A stretch of DNA of 35,902 bases from Lentisphaeria bacterium (GTDB lineage: Bacteria; Verrucomicrobiota; Lentisphaeria; Victivallales; Victivallaceae), in contig JAFTIE010000267.1 of assembly GCA_017457065.1 (NCBI GenBank), positions 1 to 35,902 on the forward strand, read 5' to 3'. Below are positions 1 to 8,918 of this stretch, piece by piece. Position 1 is the stretch's first letter. Each line of letters opens with the position of its first letter. The position numbers and the translations under genes are program-made. A model generated the notes under the pieces. It was not told the DNA's origin. It worked only from the letters and a program-made list of their open reading frames with translations, and did not search any database.

Positions 1-6
1 ACTCTG

Positions 7-99
7 GGGAAAAAAGCTCTCCGCCGCCGCTTTGCAAGGGAAAAAAGCTCTCCGCCGCCGCTTTGCAAGGGAAAAAAGCTCTCCGCCGCCGCTTTGCAA
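7..99. repeat. 31-bp tandem repeat, three copies
   Basis: Three head-to-tail copies of a 31-base unit (7-37, 38-68, 69-99) that appear identical. Each has an A6 run followed by GCTCTCCGCCGCCGC and TTTGCAAGGG. A fourth partial unit begins at 100 and decays after GGGAAAA. The array lies just beyond the terminator of the NagB/PIG-L operon and may continue left of the window. There are no spacers, so it is not a CRISPR array. Its function is unknown. Confidence 0.9.
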
Positions 100-113
100 G
101 GGAAAAGAGCCTG

Positions 114-160
114 AAAAAAAAGCGGAAAAAGAGCTTTTTTGTGGAAACTCTTTTTCCGCT
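114..160 (-). terminator. Rho-independent terminator of the NagB-like/PIG-L operon
   Basis: A perfect 13-base inverted repeat (121-133 and 148-160, arm AGCGGAAAAAGAG) encloses a 14-base loop. Read on the minus strand it is followed by a T run (complement of A114-A121). It sits about 27 bases after the stop codon of the deacetylase gene. Looser pairing extends the stem outward to about 111-171. Confidence 0.85.
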
Positions 161-186
161 TGCTTTTTCAGCCGTTTACAGTGGGG

Positions 187-948
187 TCACTTGACTCCCG
201 GACGGGCGATCTCGGCAAGAGGATCATAATCCTCAGCGCAGAAACCGCAGGGATTGTGACGGATCCAGCCTTCTGCAAAGGCGCAGAAGCCGGAAAGTTT
301 TCCCATGGCTTCGCAGCGGCTCTGCATATCGTCAAGATAGGCATCCAGTCCCTGAGAGGCGTCCAGCCACTCCTTCTGGGAGCGGTGGCAGTTCAGGAAG
401 GAACGCTTTTTCTCGACAACATTGGTGACATCCACAAAGACATCGGGGATCACAGGCTTGTTCAACTGATCCTTCAAACTCAGAGGCAGTGAGTGATAAA
501 CAGCCACTTCGTCGCTGAACATGGGTTCAGAGACATTGCGGAAATTCATCATGCCGCGGCAGAAGGCTGCTGAAGTCGCCAGACGCCCGGCATTCACATG
601 ATCCTCCATGTAGTCATAAGGACCGTGGGTCAGCACGATCTGGGGTTTTACCTTGCGGATCTCGGCAACCACCTTGGTCAGCTGCTCGGTATTGTAGAAA
701 ACCTCCAGGTCATTGGTGATGGATTCGTGGTAGACTGCCCCCATGAGTTTGGCGGAGTTCATGGCTTCTTCACGACGGATCCTGATCAGCTCTTCAGCTT
801 TGTAAACTTCGCTGCCCAGAGAACCGTTGGCGATGTTCATATAATGGATCTCATACCCCAGATCCTCTTTGAGCCGGGTCAGAGTTCCAGCCATCATGAA
901 TTCAATGTCATCAGGATGACAGGCGATGGCAAATGCAACTTTCTTCAT
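187..948 (-). CDS. PIG-L family (LmbE-like) zinc deacetylase
   Basis: The protein is about 253 residues and begins MKKVAFAIACHPDDIEF. H11-P-D-D14 is the classic metal-binding AHPDD motif of PIG-L/LmbE N-acetyl-sugar deacetylases. A later DYMEDHVNAGRL segment fits the second metal-ligand region. I prefer the ATG at 948 because the alternative TTG at 954 lies inside the stop of the upstream gene and GGAG precedes the ATG by about 12 bases. The gene is translationally coupled to the NagB-like gene. In many Bacteroidetes a NagB domain carries a C-terminal PIG-L domain in one polypeptide (established knowledge), so the pair probably acts on the same amino-sugar substrate. The exact substrate is unknown. 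No signal peptide is seen, so it is probably cytoplasmic. Confidence 0.85.
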   Translation of the reverse strand: MKKVAFAIACHPDDIEFMMAGTLTRLKEDLGYEIHYMNIANGSLGSEVYKAEELIRIRREEAMNSAKLMGAVYHESITNDLEVFYNTEQLTKVVAEIRKVKPQIVLTHGPYDYMEDHVNAGRLATSAAFCRGMMNFRNVSEPMFSDEVAVYHSLPLSLKDQLNKPVIPDVFVDVTNVVEKKRSFLNCHRSQKEWLDASQGLDAYLDDMQSRCEAMGKLSGFCAFAEGWIRHNPCGFCAEDYDPLAEIARPGVK

Positions 949-950
949 GA

Positions 951-1877
951 TCAATGCATCTCCACGTCGCAGACACCGAAACCGGGCCGGTAGAAGTTGA
1001 AGACCACATCATCATGCTGGGCAAGCAGTGACATGGGCACGGCGCTGTCAGCGATCTTCTGGGAGATCATGAAGGTGGTCAGACGCATACCGAAGGGGTT
1101 GTCATGGTGTCCGGGGTGCCAAATGGAGACACGGTCGCACATCCAGGTTTCCTGAGGTCCGACAGTGAAGGCACTTGAGGGAACATTCTGCACGGTACCG
1201 CCGCCGGAGGTGCGGGCGTTCTGGATCAGAGTGATGGGGTGCAGTTCCACATGACGGGTCCCCAGCTGACGGTACTCTTCGGGAGTGGGGGGATTGTCTT
1301 TGTATTTGCCTTCACGTTTCACAGGATCATTGAATGCCCAGTGCTTGGTTTCTCCCTGTCCGCCCTGCATGATGAGGCATTTTGCCTGCTTGTAGGTGTC
1401 GATGTACTCCTGGAGGTTTTCGGAGGGGAAGTGCATGTTTTCTTTAGGCATACGCAGTTCAGGACGGATGCGGTTGAAGCACAACTCCATATCAGCTTTG
1501 GCAAAACCCAGAGGGAAGTCGATCCCGGCAGCCTTGTCACCAAGAGCCCACTCATCCATGCCCCAGAAGTGGGCGTTTTTGAGGCTCAGTCCGGTGGCGT
1601 TGACGATCTGGGCGACCAGAGGCAGCTGCTCGGTGGGACCGATGGGACCGCAGATACCGCAGGGATTGTCGGGAGTTGCTTTTTTCCAGGCGTCGATGTA
1701 CTCAAGAGCCTCTGCACAGTAGAACTCCTGATAGGTGTCGAAGATATTGATCTTGAAACCGGGACGCTCAAAAGACTTCAGGTTGTCGATGTTGATTTTT
1801 GCCGCTTCGTCAAGGATCTCGCGGTCAAGAGTCGTGTAATCCCACCAATCGGGGGAAATCTTGGAAAGTGCGCGCAT
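951..1877 (-). CDS. NagB/RpiA-superfamily protein, glucosamine-6-phosphate deaminase-like
   Basis: This 308-residue protein is longer than the usual ~260-residue NagB. FWGMDEW (residues 104-110) matches the NagB region around its Asp72. [14 protein letters not shown] (172-185) aligns with the NagB active-site segment GxGxDGHIAFNEP. In that alignment the His is kept (H179) but the catalytic Asp141 equivalent is Thr177 and the following Gly is Lys. Aldo/keto isomerisation with deamination is therefore uncertain, and it may be a divergent sugar-phosphate isomerase or deaminase. The ATG at 1877 is preceded by a perfect AGGAGG. It is the first gene of an operon with the PIG-L deacetylase and has its own promoter upstream. 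Confidence 0.75.
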   Translation of the reverse strand: MRALSKISPDWWDYTTLDREILDEAAKINIDNLKSFERPGFKINIFDTYQEFYCAEALEYIDAWKKATPDNPCGICGPIGPTEQLPLVAQIVNATGLSLKNAHFWGMDEWALGDKAAGIDFPLGFAKADMELCFNRIRPELRMPKENMHFPSENLQEYIDTYKQAKCLIMQGGQGETKHWAFNDPVKREGKYKDNPPTPEEYRQLGTRHVELHPITLIQNARTSGGGTVQNVPSSAFTVGPQETWMCDRVSIWHPGHHDNPFGMRLTTFMISQKIADSAVPMSLLAQHDDVVFNFYRPGFGVCDVEMH

Positions 1878-1955
1878 GGTAATACCTCCTGCTCTTTTTT
1901 TGTTGTTGGTGTTGCGGACAGCATTTTTTTACGTCAGCAGAGCTGTCCGGTACTT

Positions 1956-1984
1956 ACAGTACACCTTTTTTTGGCAAATGTCAA
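1956..1984 (-). promoter_or_regulatory. Sigma70-type promoter of the NagB-like operon
   Basis: On the minus strand TTGACA (1984-1979), a 17-base spacer ending in GGTG, then TACTGT (1961-1956). The leader to the ATG at 1877 is about 70 bases. It is divergent from the ftsA promoter in the same intergenic region. Confidence 0.7.
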
Positions 1985-2024
1985 GTCAGTTGATGTTTTT
2001 TTATGTCAAATTCCAAAGCGGCAG

Positions 2025-2053
2025 TTGACTTTTGAATAAAATACAGTTATATT
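2025..2053 (+). promoter_or_regulatory. Sigma70-type promoter of ftsA-ftsZ
   Basis: TTGACT (2025-2030), a 17-base spacer, then TATATT (2048-2053). This places transcription start near 2060, about 60 bases before the ftsA ATG. Confidence 0.75.
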
Positions 2054-2122
2054 TTGAACTATGCGGATCGTTCATCTTTTTTTTAACTGTGTTTTGGGAA
2101 ATACAACTGAGTCGGTAAATCT

Positions 2123-3376
2123 ATGGCAAAAGCTCCTGTAATCGTTTCAGCAATCGAGATCGGCACCTCTCAGATCAACATACTGGTCGGTGAAGTGACC
2201 GGTGACTCTGTCAGTGTTATCGGCCGGGGGAGCGCTCCCTCAGGCGATTCCGTGGTCAAAGGCGAAATCCGCAACATGGAGTCTGCTTCAAAAGCTCTTG
2301 AGCAGGCGTTGACTCAGGCTGATGACTCCTCGGGGAACCAGCTGCTCCGCAGCAAACTTGTGACCCTTCTTGTTTCAGGCAGCGGTGTCCTGTGCACCAG
2401 CGGCATCGGAACGGCTGCGGTCCGCAACGGCGTGGTCGGCGAAGAGGAAATGGATGAAGCGCGCTCCAATGCTCAGGTCATTGAACTTGCCTCTGACTGG
2501 CAGATCATCAATACCGACGATATCTACTGGCGCCTTGACGGCAGACTTGTGGGCAATCCCCTCAATCAGCGGGGACGCAAGCTGGAGGTCAAGGTATTGA
2601 TCGTACAGGGACATGTCCCCCGCCTTGATAACTTTGACAATCTGGTGAAGAACTCTGAACTGGAAAACGCCGGACTTTACCATGTTTATGCGCCTATCTG
2701 CGCCAAAGAAGGGATCATGACTGAACGGGAAGTCGATGACGGAGCTCTCCTCATCGACATCGGCGCCGGATGCACCGATTATCTCACTGCCCATGACGGC
2801 GGTGTCCTTGAAGCCGGAACACTCCAGCTGGGATTTGACCATGTCGCCAACGATCTTGCAATCGGATTGGGACTGACCTTCACCGCCTGCCGCAAACTTT
2901 TTGAGAACGGTACTTTGAAAAATGCCTTTGAGCAGAATTTGAACTCACTGCGCATAGAATCCCCCATGGGCGGCTCCCGTGAGATCCCCCTCTGCCAGTT
3001 TGAGACCATCATCGAGGCACGGCTGCGGGAGATCTTTGAAGAGGTCGCCCGCAAGATCCACATCCCGGGAGGACAGGCAAGCGGGATCCTTACCGGCGGC
3101 GGTGCTTTGTACTCCCCCGCTCTGGATATCTTTTCAAAGGTTTTCGGCATACCCTGCCGGGTGGGCAGTGTGGCAGATGCCTCCGGCTCTCTGACCAATC
3201 TGGACTCTCCCCGCTACAGCGCCGTCTGGGGGGCTCTCAAAGTGGGGGCGGACTATCAGCGCTCCTTTGCCGGCGGCAGAGATGGTGCGTTTCAGGGTTT
3301 TATCGACAGTATGAACAATATCTGGCTGTATCTGCCCCGGTGGATCGGTAAATTATGGAAAGCATTCAAGTTTTGA
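2123..3376 (+). CDS. ftsA: Cell division protein FtsA
   Basis: This 417-residue actin-fold ATPase tethers FtsZ to the membrane. The phosphate-1 loop is IEIGTSQINILVGE (about 11-24), the phosphate-2 loop is LLIDIGAGCTDYL (about 208-220), and the adenosine motif is TGGGALYSP (about 324-332). The last residues, IWLYLPRWIGKLWKAFKF, form a basic amphipathic helix, the usual FtsA membrane anchor. Length is normal for the family. No strong Shine-Dalgarno is visible before the ATG. ftsZ follows two bases after the stop, so the two are co-transcribed. No other dcw genes (ftsQ, murC, ddl) flank the pair here. Confidence 0.93.
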   Translation: MAKAPVIVSAIEIGTSQINILVGEVTGDSVSVIGRGSAPSGDSVVKGEIRNMESASKALEQALTQADDSSGNQLLRSKLVTLLVSGSGVLCTSGIGTAAVRNGVVGEEEMDEARSNAQVIELASDWQIINTDDIYWRLDGRLVGNPLNQRGRKLEVKVLIVQGHVPRLDNFDNLVKNSELENAGLYHVYAPICAKEGIMTEREVDDGALLIDIGAGCTDYLTAHDGGVLEAGTLQLGFDHVANDLAIGLGLTFTACRKLFENGTLKNAFEQNLNSLRIESPMGGSREIPLCQFETIIEARLREIFEEVARKIHIPGGQASGILTGGGALYSPALDIFSKVFGIPCRVGSVADASGSLTNLDSPRYSAVWGALKVGADYQRSFAGGRDGAFQGFIDSMNNIWLYLPRWIGKLWKAFKF

Positions 3377-3378
3377 CC

Positions 3379-4545
3379 ATGAAAAAATTGACTGTACTCG
3401 GAGTGGGGTCGGCAGGATGCCGGATCACCGGAATCCTCAATACGCTCCCCGGCGCTGAAAATCTCAGACTTCTGGGCTTTGACTGTGACGCTGAGGCTCT
3501 GAAAAATTCAGGTCTCCCAGAAGAAAATCTTATCCTTGCCGGTGTCAAATGGCGCGGCGGCAGAGGCTGTGGCGGCAAAGTCAACGACGGTAAGGCCGCC
3601 GCCGCCGTCGAAAGAGAGACCCTGGCAGGAGTTCTGGAAGGAACGCCTTTGCTGGTGGTCATCGCCGGTTTGGGCAGAGGTTTCGGCACCGGCTCCATGT
3701 CGGTGATACAAAGCGTCACCTCAAAGTTGAAGATACCTACTGTTTTTCTGCTCAACACACCCTTCCTTTTTGAAGGCGGCGGCAGAACGAAACTGGCTGA
3801 AAACACCATCAACTGCGATTTGCTCCCTCTGGCAGGGGCAGTTGTCGTTGTGCCCAATGATCTGCTTTTCTGCACCTTGAAATCATCAGTTCCTCATGAA
3901 GAGGCCTTTGCTCTTGCCGACAGAGTCATGGCTGAATCCGCCATGGCTCTGGCTGTGCCCCTCTGCTCCGGGAACCGGCTGGCGGCGGATTACGATACCT
4001 TGAGCGCTTTGCTCTGCAGGCAGCACGCCTTGTGCAGCATCGGGCACGCCTCTGTTGATCCGGAGGATCCGGAAAAAGAGCGCAAACTTGTTGAAAATCT
4101 TTTTGACTCTCCCATGCTGGGGGGCAGTTCAAAACTCAAAAAGGCAGATGCCGTCCTGATGATCCTCAACGGCGGCAGCGGACTTTCTCTGGGAGATGCC
4201 AGAGGGATTTTTGAAAATCTTCAGAAATATGTCTCCCCCGACTGCGAGGTCCTTATCGGTGCCGGTGCCGACAGCGCCTGGGGCAGGGAGATGCAGCTGG
4301 TGGTGCTGACCATCAAATTTGAGAAAAGTGAACCGGGACAATGCGCCGCCGGAAACGCCCCCGCCACCCGCAAGGGACGGAAAAAGCGTGCGGAAGGGGA
4401 AGAGGAATTCCAGCCCGATCTCTTTTCTGCCCAGACAAATGAGCTGGGCGTCATGGAGGGCACTCCCCCTGTGATCGTGGACGGAGTCAATTTGGATGTG
4501 CCCACATTTTTGCGCAAAAATATCCCCGTAGACCGCAGGAATTGA
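3379..4545 (+). CDS. ftsZ: Divergent FtsZ (tubulin-fold cell division GTPase)
   Basis: The protein is 388 residues from the ATG at 3379. An in-frame ATG at 3355 would overlap ftsA by 22 bases. The N-terminus MKKLTVLGVGSAGCRI resembles the first FtsZ nucleotide loop (usually VGGGG). The tubulin signature is altered: AGLGRGFGTGS (96-106) instead of AGMGGGTGTG. The T7 catalytic loop, normally NxDxxD, appears as AADYDT (202-207), so the Asn and second Asp seem lost. Residues 372-381, LDVPTFLRKN, are a textbook FtsZ C-terminal peptide that binds FtsA, after a charged linker. Position after ftsA and this tail make the identity firm, but GTPase competence is doubtful by eye. Confidence 0.88.
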   Translation: MKKLTVLGVGSAGCRITGILNTLPGAENLRLLGFDCDAEALKNSGLPEENLILAGVKWRGGRGCGGKVNDGKAAAAVERETLAGVLEGTPLLVVIAGLGRGFGTGSMSVIQSVTSKLKIPTVFLLNTPFLFEGGGRTKLAENTINCDLLPLAGAVVVVPNDLLFCTLKSSVPHEEAFALADRVMAESAMALAVPLCSGNRLAADYDTLSALLCRQHALCSIGHASVDPEDPEKERKLVENLFDSPMLGGSSKLKKADAVLMILNGGSGLSLGDARGIFENLQKYVSPDCEVLIGAGADSAWGREMQLVVLTIKFEKSEPGQCAAGNAPATRKGRKKRAEGEEEFQPDLFSAQTNELGVMEGTPPVIVDGVNLDVPTFLRKNIPVDRRN

Positions 4546-4563
4546 TCGTTGTTTTCCCGACTT

Positions 4564-4605
4564 GCCGCCTGATGTCCGGAACTTTCCGGCAAAGGGCGGT
4601 TTTTT
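4564..4605 (+). terminator. Rho-independent terminator after ftsZ
   Basis: The outer arms GCCGCC (4564-4569) and GGCGG (4595-4599) enclose an inner CCGGA/TCCGG hairpin and are followed by T6 (4600-4605). It ends at the stop codon of the convergent gene. Confidence 0.75.
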
Positions 4606-6817
4606 ATATTCCCTTGAATTTGAGGAAAATCCAGCTCCGGGGCGGCACAGTCACTTCGGTTCCTTTGGTGCGCAGATCACTGCCTTTGATGAGTTTGCCG
4701 TTGACCATCCCCTGCCATCGGGAGGGTGCCGCCTGGCAGAGCAGTGTGGAAGTGAGAGCTCCTGAGGAAAAATTTCCAATGGCAATCAGGGTGGTTCCGC
4801 CCCATTCCCACACCAGAAGTTTCAACGGCGCACAGGAACGGGGAAGATCAAGAAGAGTCCCCCCTGAAGAAACAACAGGCGGTATCTCAAGCACAGGCGC
4901 ACTGCTTTTAAGGGTCCAGTTGTGTTTTGCAAGAGCTTTTCTGCGGAAAAAAGATTCATTTTCCCGTATGGCGGAGGAACATCTGGCAATGGCGGCGCGA
5001 AAGGCGTAATCGGTTCCCGGAGGCAAGTCGATCCAAACACCTGAAAAGCCGCAGAAAAACAAATTGAAGAGATCAAATTTCAGCTCCTCCGGCGAAATAT
5101 GTTTGACAAGAGGGGTGATCCTGGCAGTAAGAGCGGTGCGCTGTGAGAAGGTTTTGCGGAATTTTTTGTACAATGCCGATGCTGCAAGAAAATTGATTGC
5201 AGGATCATATTTTTTGTCGTCAGGCAGTATCACTCCCGGTTGGAGTTCCAGAACAGCTTCCTGAGAGTGCACTTCAAAAGGCGTGGTCCAAACCTGATCC
5301 CGGGAGTAAAGGGGGATCAATGCAGGCCGGCGGGTAAAGCTGCGGCTGTCTACAGGTATATGGAGCCGTGCCCCTGCCCACAGGGCTCTCAGACGCGCCT
5401 GACGGAATTTTCGCAGATCCTTTGCATAGCGTGCGTTCAGGATGCCTTGTGAAAGATACATGATATCCCTTTGGGGCAGATGGGGGGCAAAGTCAGCAAA
5501 TTCCGTGCGGCAGAGGGTGCAGCAGCAGAAAATGGCACGCTGCTGTCCCAGAAAACTGTCGCATACAATGGTGTTGATGTTCCGTGTTCCGTATTGCAGG
5601 ATCTGCCTTCTCAGGGCGGGGATGAAGTGTTTTCCCCAGAAAGTCTCATCTCTGAGCGCTTCGTAATAGCAGTGTTTCTGCGCACGCACCGATGTCAGAT
5701 GCAGTTGATGACGCTGACTCATTTTCGCCGTCCGCAGCTGACGGGGCTGAAGTGTTGTACGGGGAGTGAACAATATATTAGCTCCGCTGCGGAGCATGGC
5801 ACTGTCAACTGCATAGCTGTTTTCATGGGGCGACATCCTGTCAAATGAGGAGAGGGCGATCTTGAAGTGCCTTGGGGGGACTGCTTCACTGTCTTTCACT
5901 GTCCTGATCCTGAAATAGACCTCTTCTCCCGATTGATCCTTTTTACTCAGAGAGACCGATCCTGACAGTACTTTGTCTGAAGCAGCCAGATCACTGCCAA
6001 GAAGCAGTAAAACGCGGGAGGAGTCAGAGTAGGAGGAGCCTTTTTTTAATGTGGTAACACTCATTTTTCTGACCTTCAGCGCAACATCTTTTATGGTAAC
6101 ATTGTGGGAGTGGCTGATCAGCCGTACTCCCCAGGGAAGGGTAACGTTCACTGAGTTGTCAGGGAGCAATTTGAACTCCTTCGGCAGCAGGATCTCCAAT
6201 TCGACAGGGGTTTTTTCCGGCAGAGTGAATACAGAAGGGAGCTGTGCCGTCTGTTCCGCTGCCGAAGGCGGCAGCTCCCTTGTCAGCTGCAGTTCTGAAA
6301 AGGTGACTTTGCCGGGGCCCAGAAGCGCAAGTGTGATCTGCAGTCCCCTGCTTCCCGCAGGAACCGTCAGAAGAAGTTCTTTCTCTGAAGGAGTTCCCGA
6401 AACAGTGAAAAAACGCTGTTGCACAGAGTTTCTGGCGCCTGTGCCGGTCATCCGGAGTCTGACCAGTGCTTTCTGAGGGGTATTGTTGACCATGACGGCT
6501 TTCAGACGGTAAAGCATTTTTCCGGAATCTTTCAGCACGAGAGAACGGTAAAGCATATTTACAGCATTAAGATCATCCGGATTTTCAAGGGTAGCATGCA
6601 GTCTGCCGTTGACAGCTGTGATGAAATTGTATCTGCCGGAGTGTTTCTTTTTAGGGAGCTTTCTGCCCCAGTTGATGAAACGCCAGTTGGGAAGACTCAC
6701 CTTTTTTTCTGAAGCAGGGACACTTCTCTGCCATTCAGGCAGCAGCGATGCCGGCGCTTCTCCTTTCAGAAGAAGTGCTGTCAGACAGAAAAAGAGTGTG
6801 ACGGCTTTTATTTGCAT
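4604..6817 (-). CDS. Large secreted protein of unknown family
   Basis: This 737-residue protein starts with a signal peptide (MQIKAVTLFFCLTALLLKGEA), so it is exported. The first third is rich in beta-type segments and looks like a carbohydrate-binding or Ig-like fold. The middle (about 330-640) has many aromatic and Cys residues, including an FCCCTLCRTEF cluster that could bind metal. The arrangement NTIVCDSFLGQQ, then a long alpha/beta stretch, then VWIDLPPGTDYAFRAA suggests a glycoside-hydrolase-like TIM barrel, but no catalytic signature is certain. The ATG overlaps the end of the EamA gene by 10 bases, so it is the last gene of that operon. I do not recognise the family. Confidence 0.7.
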   Translation of the reverse strand: MQIKAVTLFFCLTALLLKGEAPASLLPEWQRSVPASEKKVSLPNWRFINWGRKLPKKKHSGRYNFITAVNGRLHATLENPDDLNAVNMLYRSLVLKDSGKMLYRLKAVMVNNTPQKALVRLRMTGTGARNSVQQRFFTVSGTPSEKELLLTVPAGSRGLQITLALLGPGKVTFSELQLTRELPPSAAEQTAQLPSVFTLPEKTPVELEILLPKEFKLLPDNSVNVTLPWGVRLISHSHNVTIKDVALKVRKMSVTTLKKGSSYSDSSRVLLLLGSDLAASDKVLSGSVSLSKKDQSGEEVYFRIRTVKDSEAVPPRHFKIALSSFDRMSPHENSYAVDSAMLRSGANILFTPRTTLQPRQLRTAKMSQRHQLHLTSVRAQKHCYYEALRDETFWGKHFIPALRRQILQYGTRNINTIVCDSFLGQQRAIFCCCTLCRTEFADFAPHLPQRDIMYLSQGILNARYAKDLRKFRQARLRALWAGARLHIPVDSRSFTRRPALIPLYSRDQVWTTPFEVHSQEAVLELQPGVILPDDKKYDPAINFLAASALYKKFRKTFSQRTALTARITPLVKHISPEELKFDLFNLFFCGFSGVWIDLPPGTDYAFRAAIARCSSAIRENESFFRRKALAKHNWTLKSSAPVLEIPPVVSSGGTLLDLPRSCAPLKLLVWEWGGTTLIAIGNFSSGALTSTLLCQAAPSRWQGMVNGKLIKGSDLRTKGTEVTVPPRSWIFLKFKGI

Positions 6818-7689
6818 AAAGATAATATGGCAGTTCCTGCCAGTATGACGATAAGCGCCGCCCCTTTGGGGAGAAGCAGTTTTTCTCTGAATATGCCGCC
6901 GCCCACCGTAAAGGCAACGACAACGCTGGACCTGCGGAGCAGAGAAAGTATGGAAATCTGCCCGTCAGGGAGGCTCAAAGCATAAAAATAAAGGGCATCA
7001 GCGATAATCAGCAGCACCCCTGTAAAGACAATGCTCCAACGCCACTGGAATCCTGTTTTGACAGGAACGCTGAAGTGTTTGAAAAGCAGTGCTGCTCCCA
7101 GTACTGCCACCAGCATCCATGAAAAGTGAAACTGCAGTGTCGCAGGAGGGATGTGGTGTGTCGCACGGAGGACTTTATCAGACAATGCCGATGCCGCTCC
7201 AAGCAGTGTGCCGATCATCGTACAGCAGAATCCCCGGGAGTGCCACGAGAAATTTTCCTTTTTGCCGATCAATGTGAAAAGCAGACATCCCGAAAATATG
7301 AGCACGATCCCCAGCCATTGCCAGCGGACAGGCATTTCATGGAAGATCAGCATGGCGCCGATGAGACTCCACAGAGGAGCAGTGCTCCGCAGGGGAGCTG
7401 CGATGGAAACCGGCAACTCCCGCAAGCCGTAGTATACAAATGCCCAGCTGGCGGCGACCAGCACGGATTTCAGGAAGACCGGAAGCAGTACTTTTGCCGA
7501 CCAGTCAAGAGACACCGGGGCGAAAAATATCCGGATCCCCGTCAGGATCAGAAAAAAGACCGTCCCTGAAAGTGTCGCCAGAAACAGCACCGGCATGACG
7601 CTGTTTTCACGGACCGCGTGTTTTTTGCAAACATCGTATATGCCCAGTGTCAGCGCCGAGCCGAGGATCGGGAGTACCCAGTCTGCCAT
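6808..7689 (-). CDS. EamA/DMT-superfamily transporter
   Basis: The 293-residue protein has about ten hydrophobic helices in two halves, the EamA duplication pattern. The first half ends with PLRSTAPLWSLIGAMLIFHEMP, which is the typical EamA helix-4 region. The second half repeats this as ISILSLLRRSSVVVAFTVGGG followed by IFREKL. It is probably an inner-membrane exporter or importer of a small metabolite; the substrate cannot be inferred. The ATG is preceded by GGTAAGGGAAG, which contains the stop codon of the SGNH gene, so the two are coupled. Confidence 0.85.
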   Translation of the reverse strand: MADWVLPILGSALTLGIYDVCKKHAVRENSVMPVLFLATLSGTVFFLILTGIRIFFAPVSLDWSAKVLLPVFLKSVLVAASWAFVYYGLRELPVSIAAPLRSTAPLWSLIGAMLIFHEMPVRWQWLGIVLIFSGCLLFTLIGKKENFSWHSRGFCCTMIGTLLGAASALSDKVLRATHHIPPATLQFHFSWMLVAVLGAALLFKHFSVPVKTGFQWRWSIVFTGVLLIIADALYFYALSLPDGQISILSLLRRSSVVVAFTVGGGIFREKLLLPKGAALIVILAGTAILSLCK

Positions 7690-7695
7690 CTTCCC

Positions 7696-8889
7696 TTACC
7701 TTGAAAGCTGATATTTGAGCCAGCAGTAGAAGGTGTCGCCCATCTGATCGTAGCCTGCAGGGGCAGGATGGACACCGTTGGACTGACGGGTGGTTACACG
7801 CCGGTTGCCCTTGAATTCAGGACCGTTGACAGCCTCTTTGCGGGCAGGAAAGTTGTTTTCGCAATCCAGATTCACATTGGTGGGAATAAGGAACACCTTT
7901 TTGTCAGGATAGTTCGCAAACTTTTTCAGCATGGCGGCGTTGAGAGCATGCTGATTTTTCTTGTATTGCCAGCGGGTCTGTCCGTTTTTATAGTTGTTGC
8001 CGAAAGCATCCTGCGTGCGGGCACCGGGAGTGACAAGTCCCACGCCGATAACGGCGTTGGGGGCATCTTTGCGCAAGGCGGCAATGAGTTTATCGGCGTT
8101 TCCAAGGATATTGGCGATGACGGTGCTCTGGTTGGCATCGGTGGCGCCGAAAACATCGTTCACACCCAGCTGGATGGTGATGAAATCAGGCACTCTGCTC
8201 TGGTGGTTCTCTTTCAGATACTGTGCCAGACTGAACTTGCCCTTGAAAAGGAAGGGGCTGGCACGGTAGTAGGCGCGGGGCTTTTCTCCCGGGGCGACTT
8301 TCCGTGCCTGAGTCTTGGTCAGGAATGTTTTCCACGCCCAGCCGCCGTAGCCTTCGTGCTTGACGGTGGAATTGGTTCTGCCGGTAGTGCCCAGAAATTT
8401 GACCTGAGGATGACCGTTTTTGGTGAGCAGATCATATATTCTTTTGGGGTAAACACTGGCGGCGGTCAAACTGTCGCCCATGACCAGTATGGCAAAGTTT
8501 TTGCCCTTGCCTGTATTGGCAGGGGTGACGATAACTTTGGTTTTACCCACGGCTTCAACGCCGTTGTCTGAAAGGACGGTCAGTTCAAGATCGAAAGAGC
8601 CCTTTTCTCCGGCAGCTGGTGTGTAGCGCCAGCGTTTCTGATCGTTGCGCCCTTTGGCACACTTCACATCAAAGACGTAGTTGTCAGGATTGATGACGCA
8701 GACCACATTGTCAAAGTAGATACAGCTCTCAACGCCGGGAACGGCGTAAATGGCGGGAGGCAGCTGGAGTTTGACCCGGTTGGCGGGAGCTTTGACCGCC
8801 GGAACGGGGGCTTGGGGGACAGGGAGGGCAGAGGCACAGCACCCGGCAAAGAGGGGCAGCGCCACGAGGACAGCAGAGAAAATTTTCAT
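7696..8889 (-). CDS. SGNH/GDSL-type esterase lipoprotein
   Basis: I chose the ATG at 8889 (397 residues). It is followed by a lipoprotein signal peptide with lipobox LFAGC (Cys17) and preceded by AAGGA. The longer open frame to 9162 is out-of-frame overlap with the prepilin peptidase gene. SGNH blocks: VMGDSLTA with nucleophile Ser140, Gly in GYGGW (180-184), LGVNDVFG with Asn244, and NGVHP with His374. The usual Asp of the DxxH pair is Asn371, so the triad may use another acid. An N-terminal ~100-residue beta-rich domain precedes the catalytic part. Expected role: deacylation of a glycan at the cell surface. Confidence 0.85.
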   Translation of the reverse strand: MKIFSAVLVALPLFAGCCASALPVPQAPVPAVKAPANRVKLQLPPAIYAVPGVESCIYFDNVVCVINPDNYVFDVKCAKGRNDQKRWRYTPAAGEKGSFDLELTVLSDNGVEAVGKTKVIVTPANTGKGKNFAILVMGDSLTAASVYPKRIYDLLTKNGHPQVKFLGTTGRTNSTVKHEGYGGWAWKTFLTKTQARKVAPGEKPRAYYRASPFLFKGKFSLAQYLKENHQSRVPDFITIQLGVNDVFGATDANQSTVIANILGNADKLIAALRKDAPNAVIGVGLVTPGARTQDAFGNNYKNGQTRWQYKKNQHALNAAMLKKFANYPDKKVFLIPTNVNLDCENNFPARKEAVNGPEFKGNRRVTTRQSNGVHPAPAGYDQMGDTFYCWLKYQLSR

Positions 8890-8918
8890 AAATCGTGATT
8901 CCTTATGTTTAATGGAGT

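Noticed and set aside
7-99. CRISPR array
   Set aside because: The units are contiguous and identical with no spacers, and there are no cas genes.
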